This document shows positions 1 to 13,070 of a stretch of 64,000 nt of DNA, piece after piece. The position numbers were made by a program, and so were the translations under genes. The stretch is from Cycas panzhihuaensis (lineage: Eukaryota; Cycadophyta). The notes below the pieces were generated by a model. The model was not told the origin of the DNA and did no database searches. It saw nothing but the letters and a program-made list of their open reading frames with translations. How positions within the stretch are numbered: position 1 is the stretch's first letter; every line of letters starts with the position of its first letter. The DNA lies in assembly GCA_023213395.1 (NCBI GenBank), contig CM041465.1, positions 87,179,741 through 87,243,740 on the forward strand, written 5' to 3'.

Positions 1-3000
1 ATGTCCCCTTGTTTGGTCATAAGTACACTAACAGTTTTTAGAGTACTCAATTGGGTTCAGTTTATCATGTGAGGCATATGACCCTTTCAAGTGTTTTAGA
101 CTCAAATTACCATATATCTTCACACATTGCCACCCATAGATTACTTATGTAGAAGGATAAGGTGTCATTAGACTTAATACTAACCTGAATATCCAATGTT
201 TAGAATGATTTTGCATATTCAAATATATTTCTATGTCCTTGGAGATAATGAGTTAATTAGACATGATACAGGTCATCCTAATTTCCCTCTACACCGTTTC
301 TAAAAGCCTCTTCATACTCCATAATATTCTCTAGTCATGTGATATTGCCTTACTTGTATTTAGTTACATTCCTCACTAGAAAATCCCATTTCAAACTCTA
401 TTCTTCATCATTTCTCTACAATGCTCTTTGCAAATACCTTTTAGTTAAATTCCCAATGGAGAAACTAGACATTGTAGGTGCCTCTATTTGAAAGTTGATG
501 GGGTTCCTTGTGAGATCCTCTTTCCCCACCTCAAAATCACTCGCATAACTCGCTTATAATGGTTACTTAAAATTTTTGATAGTCCAAGTAACATTCCTAT
601 GCATAATATTTGAAGGAATGTTCTAAATTAAATAGATTAAAAAATAAACATTAGAAAAGTTAGAAACAATTTTCTAATTTGTCCTATTTACGCTTTATCT
701 CCTTTTTGTAGTGCACTTTTTTGACTCAATAAACCCTTAGGGCATCTTCTTTGATTTGACTACCCTTAGTATCTAATGTAATTGACAATTGGAGGTTTAA
801 GCTCTTATGCAACGCCCCAAGATGCCAGTCTAGCACATAGTGATGTGCCCATGTTTCCATGAAAACAATTGTGTAGCAATAGTGGTACCTAAGCACTAAA
901 AAAACTACACTACAATAGGGGTGACTTCAAAGTTTGCAATAGAGTATAATAGTTGAGAATTGATGGCTATAGGTCACTCAAACCACCTTTTGTAGTGTAC
1001 AATTAGAGTCTTTATTGAGAATACATTTTAGGCAACTCTAAGTATTAGCCAGCATGGCTCGTATTTGCCTAGTAACCTTCTTGACCACTATGACATTGAA
1101 TGGAATGGAAATTGATGAGTTGAATGGCTCGAGCAGAGGGAAATTTAGTTATTTAGCTCTAATACCACTTGCGAGGGGCTTGAAATCATAAGTAAAAATT
1201 TGCAAATAATAAATCTTTAAAATGACAAAGAAATGAATAAGGAATCATCAAAATAAGCTTGTGCTTATTTCTAGAGGGCACAGACCCCAAAATATTCAAA
1301 ATAAACCATCTAAATTCCAATAATGATAGCTTTCACTATCTACTGTTCAAATAATGATATCATTGGTGAATCTTCCCATGTTGGCTCCTTAGTTGCGGGT
1401 CTACCCGCAACAAAGCAAATAGCCATAAACAACAAAATGAATACGTTAAACACATTCCCCTTCTAGATATTTAATTTTATGATCCCACATATGAAGAAGT
1501 TAACTAGGGCATAATATTAGAGGAAATATATTTAGTCATTTCCCCACATGGCAAAGGGAAGGGCTCATGATCAAATGGGTTTTACATGGAATTCTATCAC
1601 AAGTTATGGGAAGTCAATAAAATTAACCTCTTTAAAGCCTTCAAAGAAACCATTAATTCCTAAATCAAATTATCCATTATACTTTGATTAGATACCAATG
1701 TCAATGTGTAGTGTCCTATGCAAAGATCTTATCCAAGTTAATAGCTACAAGTCTTAAAAAAGGTCTTCCATTGGTGCATCTATGCAACCCAGAATGCCCA
1801 AGATGCCACTACTAAATAAATGATGAATATCTTCAACAATACCATAACTGTAACCTTTCAACATACCATAGTAAGAAATTCTTTGTTGAACTAACTAAAG
1901 ATATGCTATGTTCCAACCTCAAGAACTTGAAAGTTTAAAAAATACATAAATTTATCTTCCTGTTAACCTCTCATAATGTAATTCTCACAACTAGAAATAG
2001 GAGAAGGAATTATAGGCCTAAAAAGATGCCTTATACAATGAAGCAAAAGTTGCAAATAGGCCAAACAACTATAAGCTAAAATGTGAAATACCTTTGATAT
2101 ACAAATACAAGAATATTTTAACAAAATCCAACTCAATGTGATGGTGCTTCTAATCACTATGAAATTGAGCTCAATCTAGAAATAATTAATTTAGAGGGCA
2201 ACCCATCATAAGGGCACTATGATATGTCTTTGGATTAAAAAACTCCATGGTAAGTACAAAAACCTCAAACAAGTTGTTGTTCCATAATGAAACCTAACAA
2301 CATTCACATGTTTGGATAAGTCTAAGAATAATAGCTTTAGACAAGGCAATAAAAACTGTATGGCATCACAAAAAATAAACAAAGGCATACCCATCATAAA
2401 TCACATTTTCTTAATGTCATTATTTTAATAGAGAATCATCTAATACCAAAGTGAAGTGAAGAAATCAATTTGGTGAGGACCATAATAACCACAGGGAGTC
2501 CAAACCATATAAATTATGATGGGAAGAAAACTACAATATTGCCATTTTATTGAAGGAAAAAGGTAAATGGTGGAAATTGCAATAAACACTCAAGTGTTTA
2601 GTGGGAAGATGTTGAGATTATGAGGCATAAAACACAACATTTCTAGAGATGGTTAAGGAGATGAAAGACTTGAACCCAAAAAAGGGGAGCATAATAAGAA
2701 TCTTTAACATCCAAAATAGGAAAACTCAAAAGAAACATTTCCAATCATAAAATCCCACAAGGAAGAAGAAGAACCAATGAGTAACTTATATAAACCACAA
2801 GCGAATAGGCAATTACTTCTAATAAGCTTATGCATTAGAAATGGTGAAGGCCCCAAGAACAATGAGAGTATCAATTAGGCATGTGGCAAGGCTATTTTGT
2901 CCACTCTACAAACAACAAATTTTTATAACACTTTTTCCCAAAGTAAATTTATTATTAACCCTTAACAACTAGTTAGCATTTCCACTAATACAACAAGCAT

Positions 3001-3273
3001 ATTCCAATAATTTTGGCTGTAGCCAAGCATAGCCAACAAGCAAGTTAATACAACCAAGCTAATATAAATAAAAATATTACAATGATATTGCAATATGTTC
3101 AATAAATGTAATATCTAAATGATGTGTAATTTAAGAGCCTATTACCAACCTTTGCTCATAACAAACATGTGATAATAATTTTTTATATGTTTGGTAATAA
3201 TTGTATGCCAAGAAGCCAACAAACTACATATATAAACTTTGTATAATTGGTGTAACTAAAATATAGTCTTGAT
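1..3273. other. AT-rich intergenic DNA, no gene recognised
   Basis: I see no reading frame here with recognisable protein content. The open frames are short and built from low-complexity AT-rich codons. The DNA looks like old degraded transposon or intergenic sequence. The only specific signal I can name is an antisense copia-type primer-binding site near 1156. Confidence 0.6.
1156..1167 (-). other. Possible primer-binding site of a minus-strand LTR element
   Basis: Read on the minus strand the 12 bases are TGGTATTAGAGC. This differs by one transition from TGGTATCAGAGC, the initiator-methionine tRNA primer site typical of plant copia elements. A TG that could be the complement of an LTR end lies right beside it near 1170, so an LTR would extend rightwards and the interior leftwards out of the window. 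No partner LTR is visible, so this is only a suggestion. Confidence 0.3.
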
Positions 3274-3274
3274 T

Positions 3275-3363
<89 letters not shown>
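3274..3363. repeat. Compound microsatellite (CT)n-(TA)n-(GA)n
   Basis: A long CT run is followed by a short TA run and then a GA run. The CT and GA arms are complementary, so the tract could fold into a hairpin with a TATA loop. Open frames through it are artefacts of the repeat. Confidence 0.9.
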
Positions 3364-3574
3364 TTCCTAATAAACATTGTTCCTAGTTCAAAGTTAACAT
3401 TAATCAATCAAATCTGTGCACAAAATTTCTTGCATTCTCTAATCCTCTTCATGTGGACACAAAGTACCATCTTGAATTTTACCAAACTCAAGACAACATT
3501 TTCCACAAAACTATATAGCTTTCAAATTTCAAGGAATGCTACAACTATTGTTACAAAGAAAGAACTAGTAGATG

Positions 3575-4622
3575 CTTTGTTTAGAATGTGTTGCAACCCT
3601 CTTTTTTGACCCATCTTTTTATATTTATCACCTTTTAATCCTTGCTCTCATTACAATTTATACTAAATGAATTTACCAAAGCCCATAAGCACTTTTTTAA
3701 ATTTTTGATAAAACCACTCATTATCTCAATTTTGATTAGTTTCTCATATCTTAAACCCTTCTTTGATATTTTGTATCCATTCATCACCCTTTGATCCCTA
3801 TTATAATGTATCACTTTACTCTAGTTCATTGCTTAAGAGTACTTCTTTGAATATTTGTGATCCCAAATACATTTCATTTACACTATTAATAAATTCCTAT
3901 CTTACAAATTATCAACCATTGTGACTTCAAACATCTTATTTCCCTATTGTTACACCTTATATTTCATGAGGTTTATCTTCTTGGATTAAAAGATATACCA
4001 ACAAAATAACCCCATTATAAAAGGATGGAATGTTTAGTATCCACATTCAGATTAAATTGGCATGCTCAACAACTTGTATTTGTTTTATTCTAATTTATTA
4101 TTTGATATTAAGGAATATTTTAACTCTAGATCCTTGTTGAGGTAAATTTTTACCTATGGCCACCCAATCAAGCATCATCATCAAAGTAACCAAAAATAAG
4201 ACCAAAAAAAATGGTCAAATGCTAACAAAAACTAATTAGAACATAAGTGCCTTAAAAAAGAAGCCCTCATTTATTTCTCTCACCTTCCTTTTTTTTCTTC
4301 TTATTGTAATTTATTACCACCCAACCAACATCATCATCAAAGTAACAAAAATTAATACTAAAGGAAATAGTCATCTGGTAACAATGACTCATTAGAACAT
4401 AAGTGCCTCAAAAAAGGATCCATCCCTCATTTATTTCTTTTACTGTGTTCTTTTTCTTATTACAATTTATTCTTTGACATGATGGAATATTTTTCCTTTG
4501 GTAGGATTTCATTCTTGCACACAAAATTGTCATTACCAAAGTAATTGAAAATAATACCAAAGAAATGGTCCAATAACCTAAAAACTCAAGAGAATACAAA
4601 CTCCTTGGCTCAATAATCTTTC
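3575..4622. repeat. Dispersed noncoding repeat family, copy I
   Basis: This AT-rich sequence recurs several times in the window. Shared landmarks are a phrase beginning TTTAGAATGTGTTGCAACC, a segment containing ACCACCCAATCAAGCATC, and a segment with GATGGAATATTTTTCC. Other copies lie at 5515-5807 joined to 13543-14175 (split by LINE A), at the head of the 14176 block, at 20121-20640 and at the head of the 20645 block. The copy has internal near-repeats around 4090-4330 and 4330-4560. I see no coding capacity and cannot assign a class. It could be the noncoding part of a large transposon or an old intron-derived repeat. Confidence 0.65.
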
Positions 4623-4895
4623 AAATTACTACTAAACAAATTAAATATGTTTCTAATTCATATAATCAACCTAATTCAATTTCTTTTCCCACATAGTAGA
4701 ACCATGCCCCTTCAAACTTCTATAGTGAAATCCCTATAGTTAAAATATGTTCTTATTTTTTAAATTACTACTTATTAATAAATTAAATATACTACTAATT
4801 CATATAATCAACTTAATTCAACAACTTTTCCCACATAGTATAAATATGTGCCTTATAATTTCTATGGTGAAGTCCCTATATTTAAAATATGTTTC
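4623..4895. repeat. Tandem duplication, about 140-bp unit
   Basis: Two adjacent units (4623-4762 and 4763-4895) both run from AAATTACTAC through a stretch containing TTTTCCCACATAGTA to a segment ending AAAATATGTT. They differ by scattered substitutions and small indels. Confidence 0.7.
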
Positions 4896-5295
4896 AAGCT
4901 TGTTTGGAACCCCTCATTTATAGATATACTAATGCAGACTCAACAGTCTATGAATGCCAATTGGCACCCCCCACTCAAGAAGATGAGGACCCTGCCAACT
5001 CAACCCTAAAGTGTGCCTCCAAGCTGCAAGTCACAAGTGTTTTCTTATTGGATGGCAAGCGTCCACCTTATTTTACCACTAATACGTAGGATTTCCGTGC
5101 ACTCTTTCTTTAATTCACACAGGAAGAGGTGAAATTCAATTATTGCATACATCATCATCATCATGAAAATTAAAGAAATTAGTTTGCATATATCAATCAT
5201 AGTAGTTGATTGTCAAGGAGAATGCTTCTAATTGCTCAAAAAATAGGTTGAAGTTGAAGAACATTAAAATTGTGTCACTTGTTTGTCTTAAGAAT
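4896..5295. other. No gene recognised
   Basis: A 66-codon open frame crosses 4889-5089, but its product has no domain I recognise and it has no supporting context. The remainder is AT-rich filler between two tandem duplications. Confidence 0.5.
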
Positions 5296-5483
5296 GTTGA
5301 AATTGTGCCACGCGTCTATTTTTTTTATTTTTTCCCCTATTTTTATAAAAGGAGAGTTTATGCTACCCATAAAAGTGGAAAGCCTAAATTGTTGAAATTA
5401 TGCCACGTGTCTGTTTGTTTTCTTTTCTTCCCTATTTTTATAAAAAGAAAATTTATGCCACCCCTGAGAGTGGAAAGTCTCAT
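5296..5483. repeat. Tandem duplication, about 96-bp unit
   Basis: Units at 5296-5391 and 5392-5483 both start TTGAAATT and then carry GTGCCACGCGTCT or ATGCCACGTGTCT. Both continue with a pyrimidine run, TTTTTATAAAA and a GTGGAAAG phrase. The CACGCG/CACGTG difference looks like transition decay at CpG. Confidence 0.75.
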
Positions 5484-5514
5484 CCCCCAAGTTATCTAAG
5501 AGCGCCTATTGGCA

Positions 5515-5807
5515 CAATCACCTTTTAATCCTTACTCCCCTTGATCACTTATCAAGCATAATTTATATTAAATGACTCTACCAAACCCATAACAAATCTT
5601 GCCATTTAAATAAAACCACCTATTATCTCAATTTTGATTGGTTGCTCATATATCTTAAACCCTTCTTTGATATAATTTATATGCATTTGTCACCTTTTGG
5701 CCCTTGTTCTAATGCATTACTTTGCTCTAGTTTATTCGCTTTAAAAGGTTGTTTTGAAATTTTGTGATCCCAAATCTATTTTAACACCAATAACAAATTC
5801 GTATCTT
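5515..5807. repeat. Dispersed repeat family copy II, left half (split by LINE A)
   Basis: This matches copy I and the 20645 block up to the phrase AACAAATTCGTATCTT, where the LINE begins. The family sequence resumes at 13527 with AACAAATTCCTATCTT, so the two halves were once continuous. Confidence 0.75.
5792..5807. repeat. Target-site duplication of LINE A, 5' copy
   Basis: AACAAATTCGTATCTT matches AACAAATTCCTATCTT at 13527-13542 in 15 of 16 bases. Uninterrupted family copies carry a single instance (for example near 3890 and 20970), which confirms an insertion here. Confidence 0.8.
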
Positions 5808-7203
5808 TGATCCAAGGGTGAAAGTGATCATTCCAGAGAGCTAGCTAGAGTCTCAGCAATTCTTGGGTGAAATCTTCAAGCCAGAGCAAACTGTGTCCCA
5901 TTGTTTTCGTGACCTGACCGTGTATACTTCTCTACAATCTTAGAATTGATTAAGATCTTCATACATATCAATTGTACGGAAGACACTGCGGTAGCAGACA
6001 ACAATCTACTCGAATTTTCTCCCATATGAGCGATTAAATTTTATTAACACATCTTCATGTTCTGTCATCTTATTTCTGCGAATTCTACATCGATAATGCT
6101 ATACTCTGCAGTCACAAAATGGCATCTGCATCATAGCTTCCTGTGTAGCTTTTTTACCGATAAATCCTTCATATTTTCGGCTAGGGTTTCTGTCTTGGCT
6201 CTCTGGCGGCACACATCGGATATTTTGGTACTATTCTGTAGCTCTCCTTTGTTATAGTGGTTCCTTCTATATTTTCTGCTCTTGTGGAGGATTTTTCTCC
6301 GTAGTTCAACTCTTCATAACTCTTTCTCAGCTGAGGCGACCCTATTTGCAGACTCTAGTCATGGATTTCTAGGATTCTGAGTGTGTGGCAGCTAATTTCG
6401 AATGGTTTCATTTTGAACTATTGTGCTTTATTAGAGTTTCTTGAGGGAATAGTAACTACAAATTTTTCTAGATCAGATCTCATCTTTCTTTTCTGACGCA
6501 TTTTGCCTCGCGGCTTTGGTCTGTTGAAGGGGTGCAATTTTTGTGGTTTTAAGCCCGCTCTAGATCTTCAATCCTACTTTAGTCTTTAATCTACAATTTG
6601 AATCGGATCCAAAGCATTTGAGTGTATTACTATGTCAATGGAAATCCTCTTCAGAGCTGGTTTTCAGTACTGACGTGCACTGGATTGATTCATGTAAAGG
6701 GTTCTTGTTTGCAGATTTGTATAAAGGTAATTTTGTTTTTTTCAATCCAATATCTAGAGGAGAACTTCTATCCACCCTGGGGTGTACAAAGTGCCGAAGG
6801 AGGGGGACCACAGGATCTAGGTTTTCATACCGCCTTTGTACTGGCCACGCTTGGAGTTCATACCGCCATCGTATAGCTGACGCACACTCAATGAACTCAA
6901 GTGCATAAAGGTAAATTGCCTATGTTTGAGTGCTTTCTGGAACAAGTGTTGCTCATTTTCTCTTTACCCTTGATTATCATCTTCTGGGTAGCCAAAATTT
7001 CATTTCAATTTTTTTTATTGATTTTTTGTAGATCTAAAAGTTTAGAGAGAACTCTAGTTTGTACAAAATAGTAATTTGATTTCTTATCCCCATTTTGAAC
7101 TCCTTGACATTAATTCCTTTGCATTAATGCAATGAGGGGGGATGAAAATCCCTGCTGGTTATCTTTGGAAAATTTTTTGATGACCACTAAGCAAACTAAT
7201 AAT
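5808..7203 (+). promoter_or_regulatory. 5' UTR and internal promoter region of LINE A
   Basis: About 1.4 kb precede ORF1. From about 5985 onwards the sequence matches 18140-19073 in LINE B, with shared landmarks CATATG..GCGATTAAATTTTA, CTAGGGTTTCTGTC and GGCGGCACACATCG. L1-type elements carry their promoter inside this region, so transcription control is inferred to lie here. The AGGGTTT box resembles telo-box motifs of plant promoters. The short open frames here are not conserved in LINE B. Confidence 0.65.
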
Positions 7204-8880
7204 GTGGCATCAGAAAACCCTTCAACACTCAATGATAACACATGCATTGAAAAACTATGTTAATATGGACTTACTATTGCATGGTTGTTGGGGCAAGGTA
7301 GACACAAATCTCTAAATCAAATTTTTTTCACATTCTTTTAAATAAAAAATAATGTATTTGAGTGGCCATGTATTAATTTGCAAAATTTTACAAATCTCGT
7401 CCTCGAAAATTGGCCTTAAGAAATGGATCAAAGACATATGGAAGGACAAATTAAAATTCAAAAGAGAAATTAACATTAAGTTGGGTCTGAAAAGTTTTTT
7501 TAATGTAATTTTGGCTCCTAAGAGGACAAAAAAAAGGGTCTTTGAAAGTGGACCATATTTTATGAACTTGTCAAGTCTTTTCATGAGTTTTTGGATATTT
7601 GCTTTGATTTAGTTAAAGAAGATATCTCGACAACCCCAACATGGATCAAACTTTGTTTTCTCCCTCTAGAATTTTGAAATGAAGATATCTTTGAGAGAAA
7701 TTGGTATTTCCCTACGCACTTATATTAAAGCTTTACACATAACTATCGAAAAACATTACATAATTTATCCTAGAATTTATCTCTACATGAACCTATCGTG
7801 TCGCCTAGAGGCAATTGTTCTTGAGTTTGAGCGTAGAGAATGGACACAATAGGTTGGCTATGAATAGATCTCATTTAAACATCGTATCTAACATATGCAT
7901 GGCCACCTACAAAGAAATTATGCGGATAAGAGACCTATATAGGAGAAGGAGACCACAGACTAGGATGGCTTTTAGAAAGTCAAAAGCAAGAACCCCCAGG
8001 GTAACAAAATATGGGTCAAAAAAACTAATTAGCAAGCCTCTAATGCTAATAGTTTTGAAGCCCTCAATGAAGATGGTGGGGAAGATATGTTTATTACCTC
8101 GGATAGGGAGTCCCAATAAGCTATAGAGACCTAACTTGTGGTTGCGAAGGATATGGGTAGAATTTCTAGAGATTATTTAAAAGGGATACAGATGGGCTCT
8201 CTAAAAGTTATAGAAGATAGTAAGCTTCAATGTGATCAAAGATCAAAATGTATCAATCCTACACAATGCCCATTAGCCCCTTCTCACGGAGGAAATGGGG
8301 AAGTCAACACTATGTACTCAGATGGCAAAGATGACCAAGTTAAAGGACCAGTTGTCTCAACTATGGACTATAACGTTTTGGATCTTGTTGACAGTGATCA
8401 TCGATGGATGGTATAGATTTTATTGTTCCTTCTTTGGGGTTGCTTGAAGTGGGGGAATGATAAGACTGATAAGGATCAAGGGGCTCCAAATGTTCTTGTG
8501 AGTAGGGACTCGGTGTTTCAGAAGACATTCTATCTCAAAGATCTATTCTAAGAATGGAAGAAGATGAGGTTGCTTCAGACAAGATAATTATGCAAGCTAA
8601 ATTGACTAAGAAGGGGATAAAAAATCACAAGGGCAAAGATAAGCTAAGGATAAAGGAATAGGGATTGACCAAGATAAGGGAATTAGGAGTGTTAGGGAAA
8701 TTAAGTTAGGCATTAAAACCATTAGTTGTATTATTTAAAGAGATGAAACCCCCAAAGGAAAGAAAGGGAGAAAATCTAATTTGGAGAAATTGGTGGAGGA
8801 GGGACAATTTCTAATCAACTTCGAGTTAACTCAACCTCCTCAAGAAGGTTATTTCCTACAAAAGGAGAGTCCCAAACCAT
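7204..8880 (+). pseudogene. LINE A ORF1 relic (DUF4283/zf-CCHC_4 nucleic-acid-binding protein)
   Basis: ORF1 of plant L1 elements makes an RNA-binding protein needed to form the retrotransposition particle. LINE B aligns to the start at about 19074, where it has ATG GCA; here the matching codon is GTG. From 7670 the frame keeps weak pieces of the family's central region, then a segment shared with LINE B at 19680-19917, including the phrase NSFEALNEDGGED near 8045-8085. Frameshifts split it into pieces at 7815-8126 and 8138-8416. The end is set only by the ORF2 start at 8881, so the boundary is approximate. Confidence 0.65.
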
Positions 8881-11800
8881 GAAGATAATATCTTGGGGTT
8901 TAAATGATGTTTCAAAACAAAGAAGCATGAGAAGAAGAATTGCTCTAAAGATACTAGATATCTGCCTTATCTAAAAAATGAAACTAGATTTAGATGAGTA
9001 TAATAGCTTAAAAATTTTGGAAAGGATCCTGAGTAATTACCATTAGATCCTGTCGGGCTTCATATGCATTGGAATCTTTATGGAGTACTAGAAGATGCAG
9101 TTGTTACATCCAAATGGAGATGGGAGATGGATCGATAAGTTATTATGCTTTGCCACAACTGTAATAACTATGAATATTTCAAACCTCTATGCTCCCACTC
9201 CTCTTGGGAAAAAGCTTGCCTGCCAAGAGTCTCTAGAAGGGATAAGGAGAAACATTGGTGATGCTCAATGGATTTTAGGTGGGGATTGTAACTTTATTCT
9301 CAATCTAGATGAGAAGAGGGGTGGAGTTAAGATTCTAAACCAAGTTAGCATCATCTTACAAGAGTGGATTAGGACTCAGAGGCTTCTGGATATTTGTCAC
9401 ATAGAAGGGTTGTTTACCTAGAATAATCCTAGAGGTGGAAATGCTTATAGATCATTGAGAGGCTGGATAGATTCTTGGTCAACAAAAGTTTGGTGAGTTC
9501 TAATGTCATGATGGAATCTAATATAATTAAGGGTAGTGGATTTGACCACAGGCCGATAGACCTTTATATTTTGGAAGACTCTAAGCCTAATGATTCCCCA
9601 TTTAAATTTGAGAAAATGTGGCTTTCTCATCCTGACTTCAAAGTTAACGTTAGTCAATGGTGGCAGGAGGGCAACCTTGAGAGGTTACCATATGTTTAAA
9701 TTAAAACAGAAAATTAAATTCCTAAAGAATTGGATAAAGGAATGGAACGACCTACATTTTGGGGACAATTTTTAACAAAGAAGAGTTTTGGATGTTAAGA
9801 TGGCCCATATAGAGGAAGAGTTTTTGAAGGATGGAATTTCCAAGGAGAATGCGTCTAAAGAGGATCATTTACAGGAAGAGATTGACACTCTAGAATTAAA
9901 GAAAAGATTTCTTGGAAACAAAAATACTGAATTAAGTAGCTTCAAGTGGGTGATAGAAATATGAAGTCCTTCCATCCATCTTCTTTGAAATATCAATTTC
10001 AATAGAATCCTGCAATTAAGGGGTCGAGATGGAATGATGCTTAATTTCAAGCCCGAGTTTAAGGAGAATATGAGAAGGTTTTTTTTGGATTTGGCTTCCA
10101 AAGTGTCTCTTGATAAACAGGTTGCCAGAGATTCTATTTGTGAGTTCATTCTAAAACTTGTTACTAAGAAATGTAATAATATACTTATTAAGGAAGTTAC
10201 TACAGATGAAGTTATCAAAGTGGTTTTTAGTATGAAACCTAGAAAGGCCCTGGGCCCAGATTGCATCCTTGTTGATTTCTACCAATCCTTTTAGCACATT
10301 ATGGGGAATTGGGTGGTCAAAGCTATTGAGAAATCTTGGAAGTTTGGAAAGGTTCTTCAAGCCTTGAATACTACTTTCTTATTTCTTATTCTAAAAGAGG
10401 AATCCCTATTATCGACAGATAAGTTCATGGCAATAACCCTTTGTAATACTTCTTACAAAATTATTTCTAAAGTCATGGTGATTCGTTTGAAGGGGATCCT
10501 TCCCAGAATTATTTCCAAGGAATAAGTGGGCTTTGTTGTTGGCTAACAAATTTTGGATGAGATCGTTATTATCATGGAAGTTGTATACATTCTTTCAAGT
10601 AGAGCAAGGGGACTCGAATGCTTTTGAAATTTGACATGTCAAAATCCTATGGCTACTTAAATTGGGAATTTATCAATAAGATCTTGTTGACTTTTGGCTT
10701 AGCAAATGAATGGATTGAATGGGTTCACATTTGCATTTTCCTGACCTCCTTTTCGATTTTGGGCAATGGATCCCCCACCCCTTTGTTTAGATCGTCGAGA
10801 GGTATTCACTAGGGAGATCCCTTATCCCCATACCTCTTCATTATCATGATGGAAGGTCTTGATAGGCTTATCAACAAGATGAAAATGGACAATCAAGTAA
10901 TCCATATTCAAATTGACAAAGATCTTGAATTGCTCCCTCACCTATAGTTTGTTGACGAGACAATACTCTTGGGAGTTGCTTCAATCGCTGAAGCTAGGAA
11001 TTTGAAAAAGGACCTCAATACATTTCGTCCTGGGTCGAGTGTTATCAATGAAGATAAATCACTTTTTTTTTTTTAATACTTATCCTAGAGTTCAAAGAAA
11101 TGTAAACAAATATTTGAATTACCCCGTTACTTCTTTGCTTGTCCAATATTTGGGTATTCCTTTAATATAAAATCCTCATATAAATACGGCTTGGGAAAGA
11201 GATCTTAATAAGATCAAGCCTAAGCTTGTTGGATGACATCTAAATTTTCTTTTGTTGGCTAAAAGGGTTGTTATCAAATCAGTGTTTCAGGCTCTCCCCA
11301 TTTTTATTTTCTCACTTTCAGGTCCTCTTAAGTTTATCAAATCCATTATGAGGATTTAAAAGGACTTCTTCTGGGGAGGTGCGGCTCTAAAGAAGAAGTT
11401 TGCATTTGTACCTTGGAATAAGATTTGTAGGGCTAAGAGCCAAGGTAGTCTAAATATCATATAACTCAAGCCCCTAAATATGGCCCTCAATGCCAAATTG
11501 ATGTGGAGGTGGCTAAAGGAAAATGACACCTTATGGGTTCACATCTAGAGGGAAAAGTATGCTGAAGGGATTACCATGAAGGATTAATTATAATTAAGCT
11601 AATTAATAGATCTATTATTTGGAATGGGGCCACCCCTCGCTTCAAATTGATCGAAGCTAACTACTTCTAGAAAATAAGAAATGGTGTGGAAGCTTGTTTT
11701 GGAAAGATTCTTACAAAGCCTAGGAGCCTCTTTGTAAGCTAGGTGAGCTTGATAGGATGAGGGAAATTTTCTTAAAGGCTTGGTGGAGCAAAGTCTCTAA

Positions 11801-13070
11801 TTACCTAGGTGGCTCTTTTGCTTGGGATGGTAGGGGTTCTCCTCTTACAAGGAGATGAAAATCTTTGGACTTTTGGCCTAAGCTGATTATTTTAGATGAA
11901 AAAGATAGATTGTCGGAGATCCTGAGTAGGAGGCCCATGCCCTATAAGGTTGACGTCGATGTGCTCAGATGGGGCCCTAAAGGTAAAGGTTCTTTTTCTA
12001 TAAAGCAAACTTATGAGCTCTCAATGGAAGAGGATGTGATGCTTGATCAAGGTAAGCTCTAGCAAAAAATCTGGGCCCTTGAGATCTAGCCTAAGATCTC
12101 TACCTTCTTATGGGAATTAGCTCATAATAGTATCCTTACTTGGGATAATCTTAGTCGTAGAGGCTTCACTGGTCTCTCAAGATGTGTTATGTGTATTGAT
12201 GAGGAAGAAGATATAAACCATATTTTTCTCAATTATCAAGGAATTTCTAATTGTTGAGACTTCTTTGAAAGGGTTTTTAGCGCAATGACTTCGAGAAGAT
12301 CTAACATTCCAAATCTCCTTAAGGGATGGTGTAATCTCAAAACGGGAGATAGGATTCTACAAAAGCCTAGAGATTTTGTGTCATGATTTGTCTTATAAAC
12401 TATTTGGAAGGACTATAATTAAAGAATATTCAGAAACAAGGCCAAGTTGATCTCCCTGATTCTTCAAAGAATCATGAGCAATATTTTGAAAACTCTATCA
12501 TCCAAGATTTGGAGAGTAGAGAACCTCTCACAGGCTCAATAAGATTTAGAAAAGTTTAAGCGTCTTAGAATTTTAAAAGATAATTTGAGATCCAAATTTA
12601 GTTATGATAAAACTCTAAATAAGTTGGTTGTCTCTAGATGCCACCCTTAGAAAGTTTATTTAAAGCCAACTTTGATGGGGCTTCTAGGGGAACCTGAGAA
12701 AATAGTAATTAGAGGGTCATTATAGAGCACAGAGGCCAGGTTGTGTAGTTGTATTTCCAAAATATTGGAGGGGTCACAAATAATATGGCTAAGGTAATGA
12801 TGGCTCTTTCTATCCTTAAAATTACGAAAATTAGCTACGAATTGTATATGTTTAAAGGTGATTCCAAATTCATCATCAATTTTCTCTAAAATGTGAAGGA
12901 CTAGATAGAGGCCAATAATTAAAGGTTCTCTCTCATTCTTAAGATAATCTCCTCATCATTACTAGCAATTTTGAGGATGTCTCATTCAATCATGTTAAAG
13001 GAAAAGTAAATAAGGTGGTAGACCTTCTAGCAAAATACAGGGGTGATGGATCGCTAGAGAGAAATAGAGA
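8881..13070 (+). pseudogene. LINE A ORF2 relic: endonuclease, reverse transcriptase, zf-RVT, RNase H
   Basis: ORF2 proteins nick target DNA and copy the element RNA by target-primed reverse transcription. The relic opens with ATG AAG ATA ATA TCT TGG GG, the usual MKIISWN-type endonuclease start. The endonuclease shows NLYAP and GDCNFIL (9185-9300) and a later HRPI. RT begins near 10030, with KALGPD at about 10240, LLKFDMSKSYG near 10620 and LFIIMMEGLDRL near 10840. The YADD-type box reads FVDET near 10955, so one catalytic aspartate is glutamate, and the upstream DMSKAYD-type box has lost its last aspartate. A zf-RVT segment (12085-12340) keeps C..C and NH. RNase H (12655-13045) shows NFDGASRG, GDSKF and VVDLLAK, but the NNxAE-type glutamate is lysine. 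Stops occur throughout. Confidence 0.85.
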
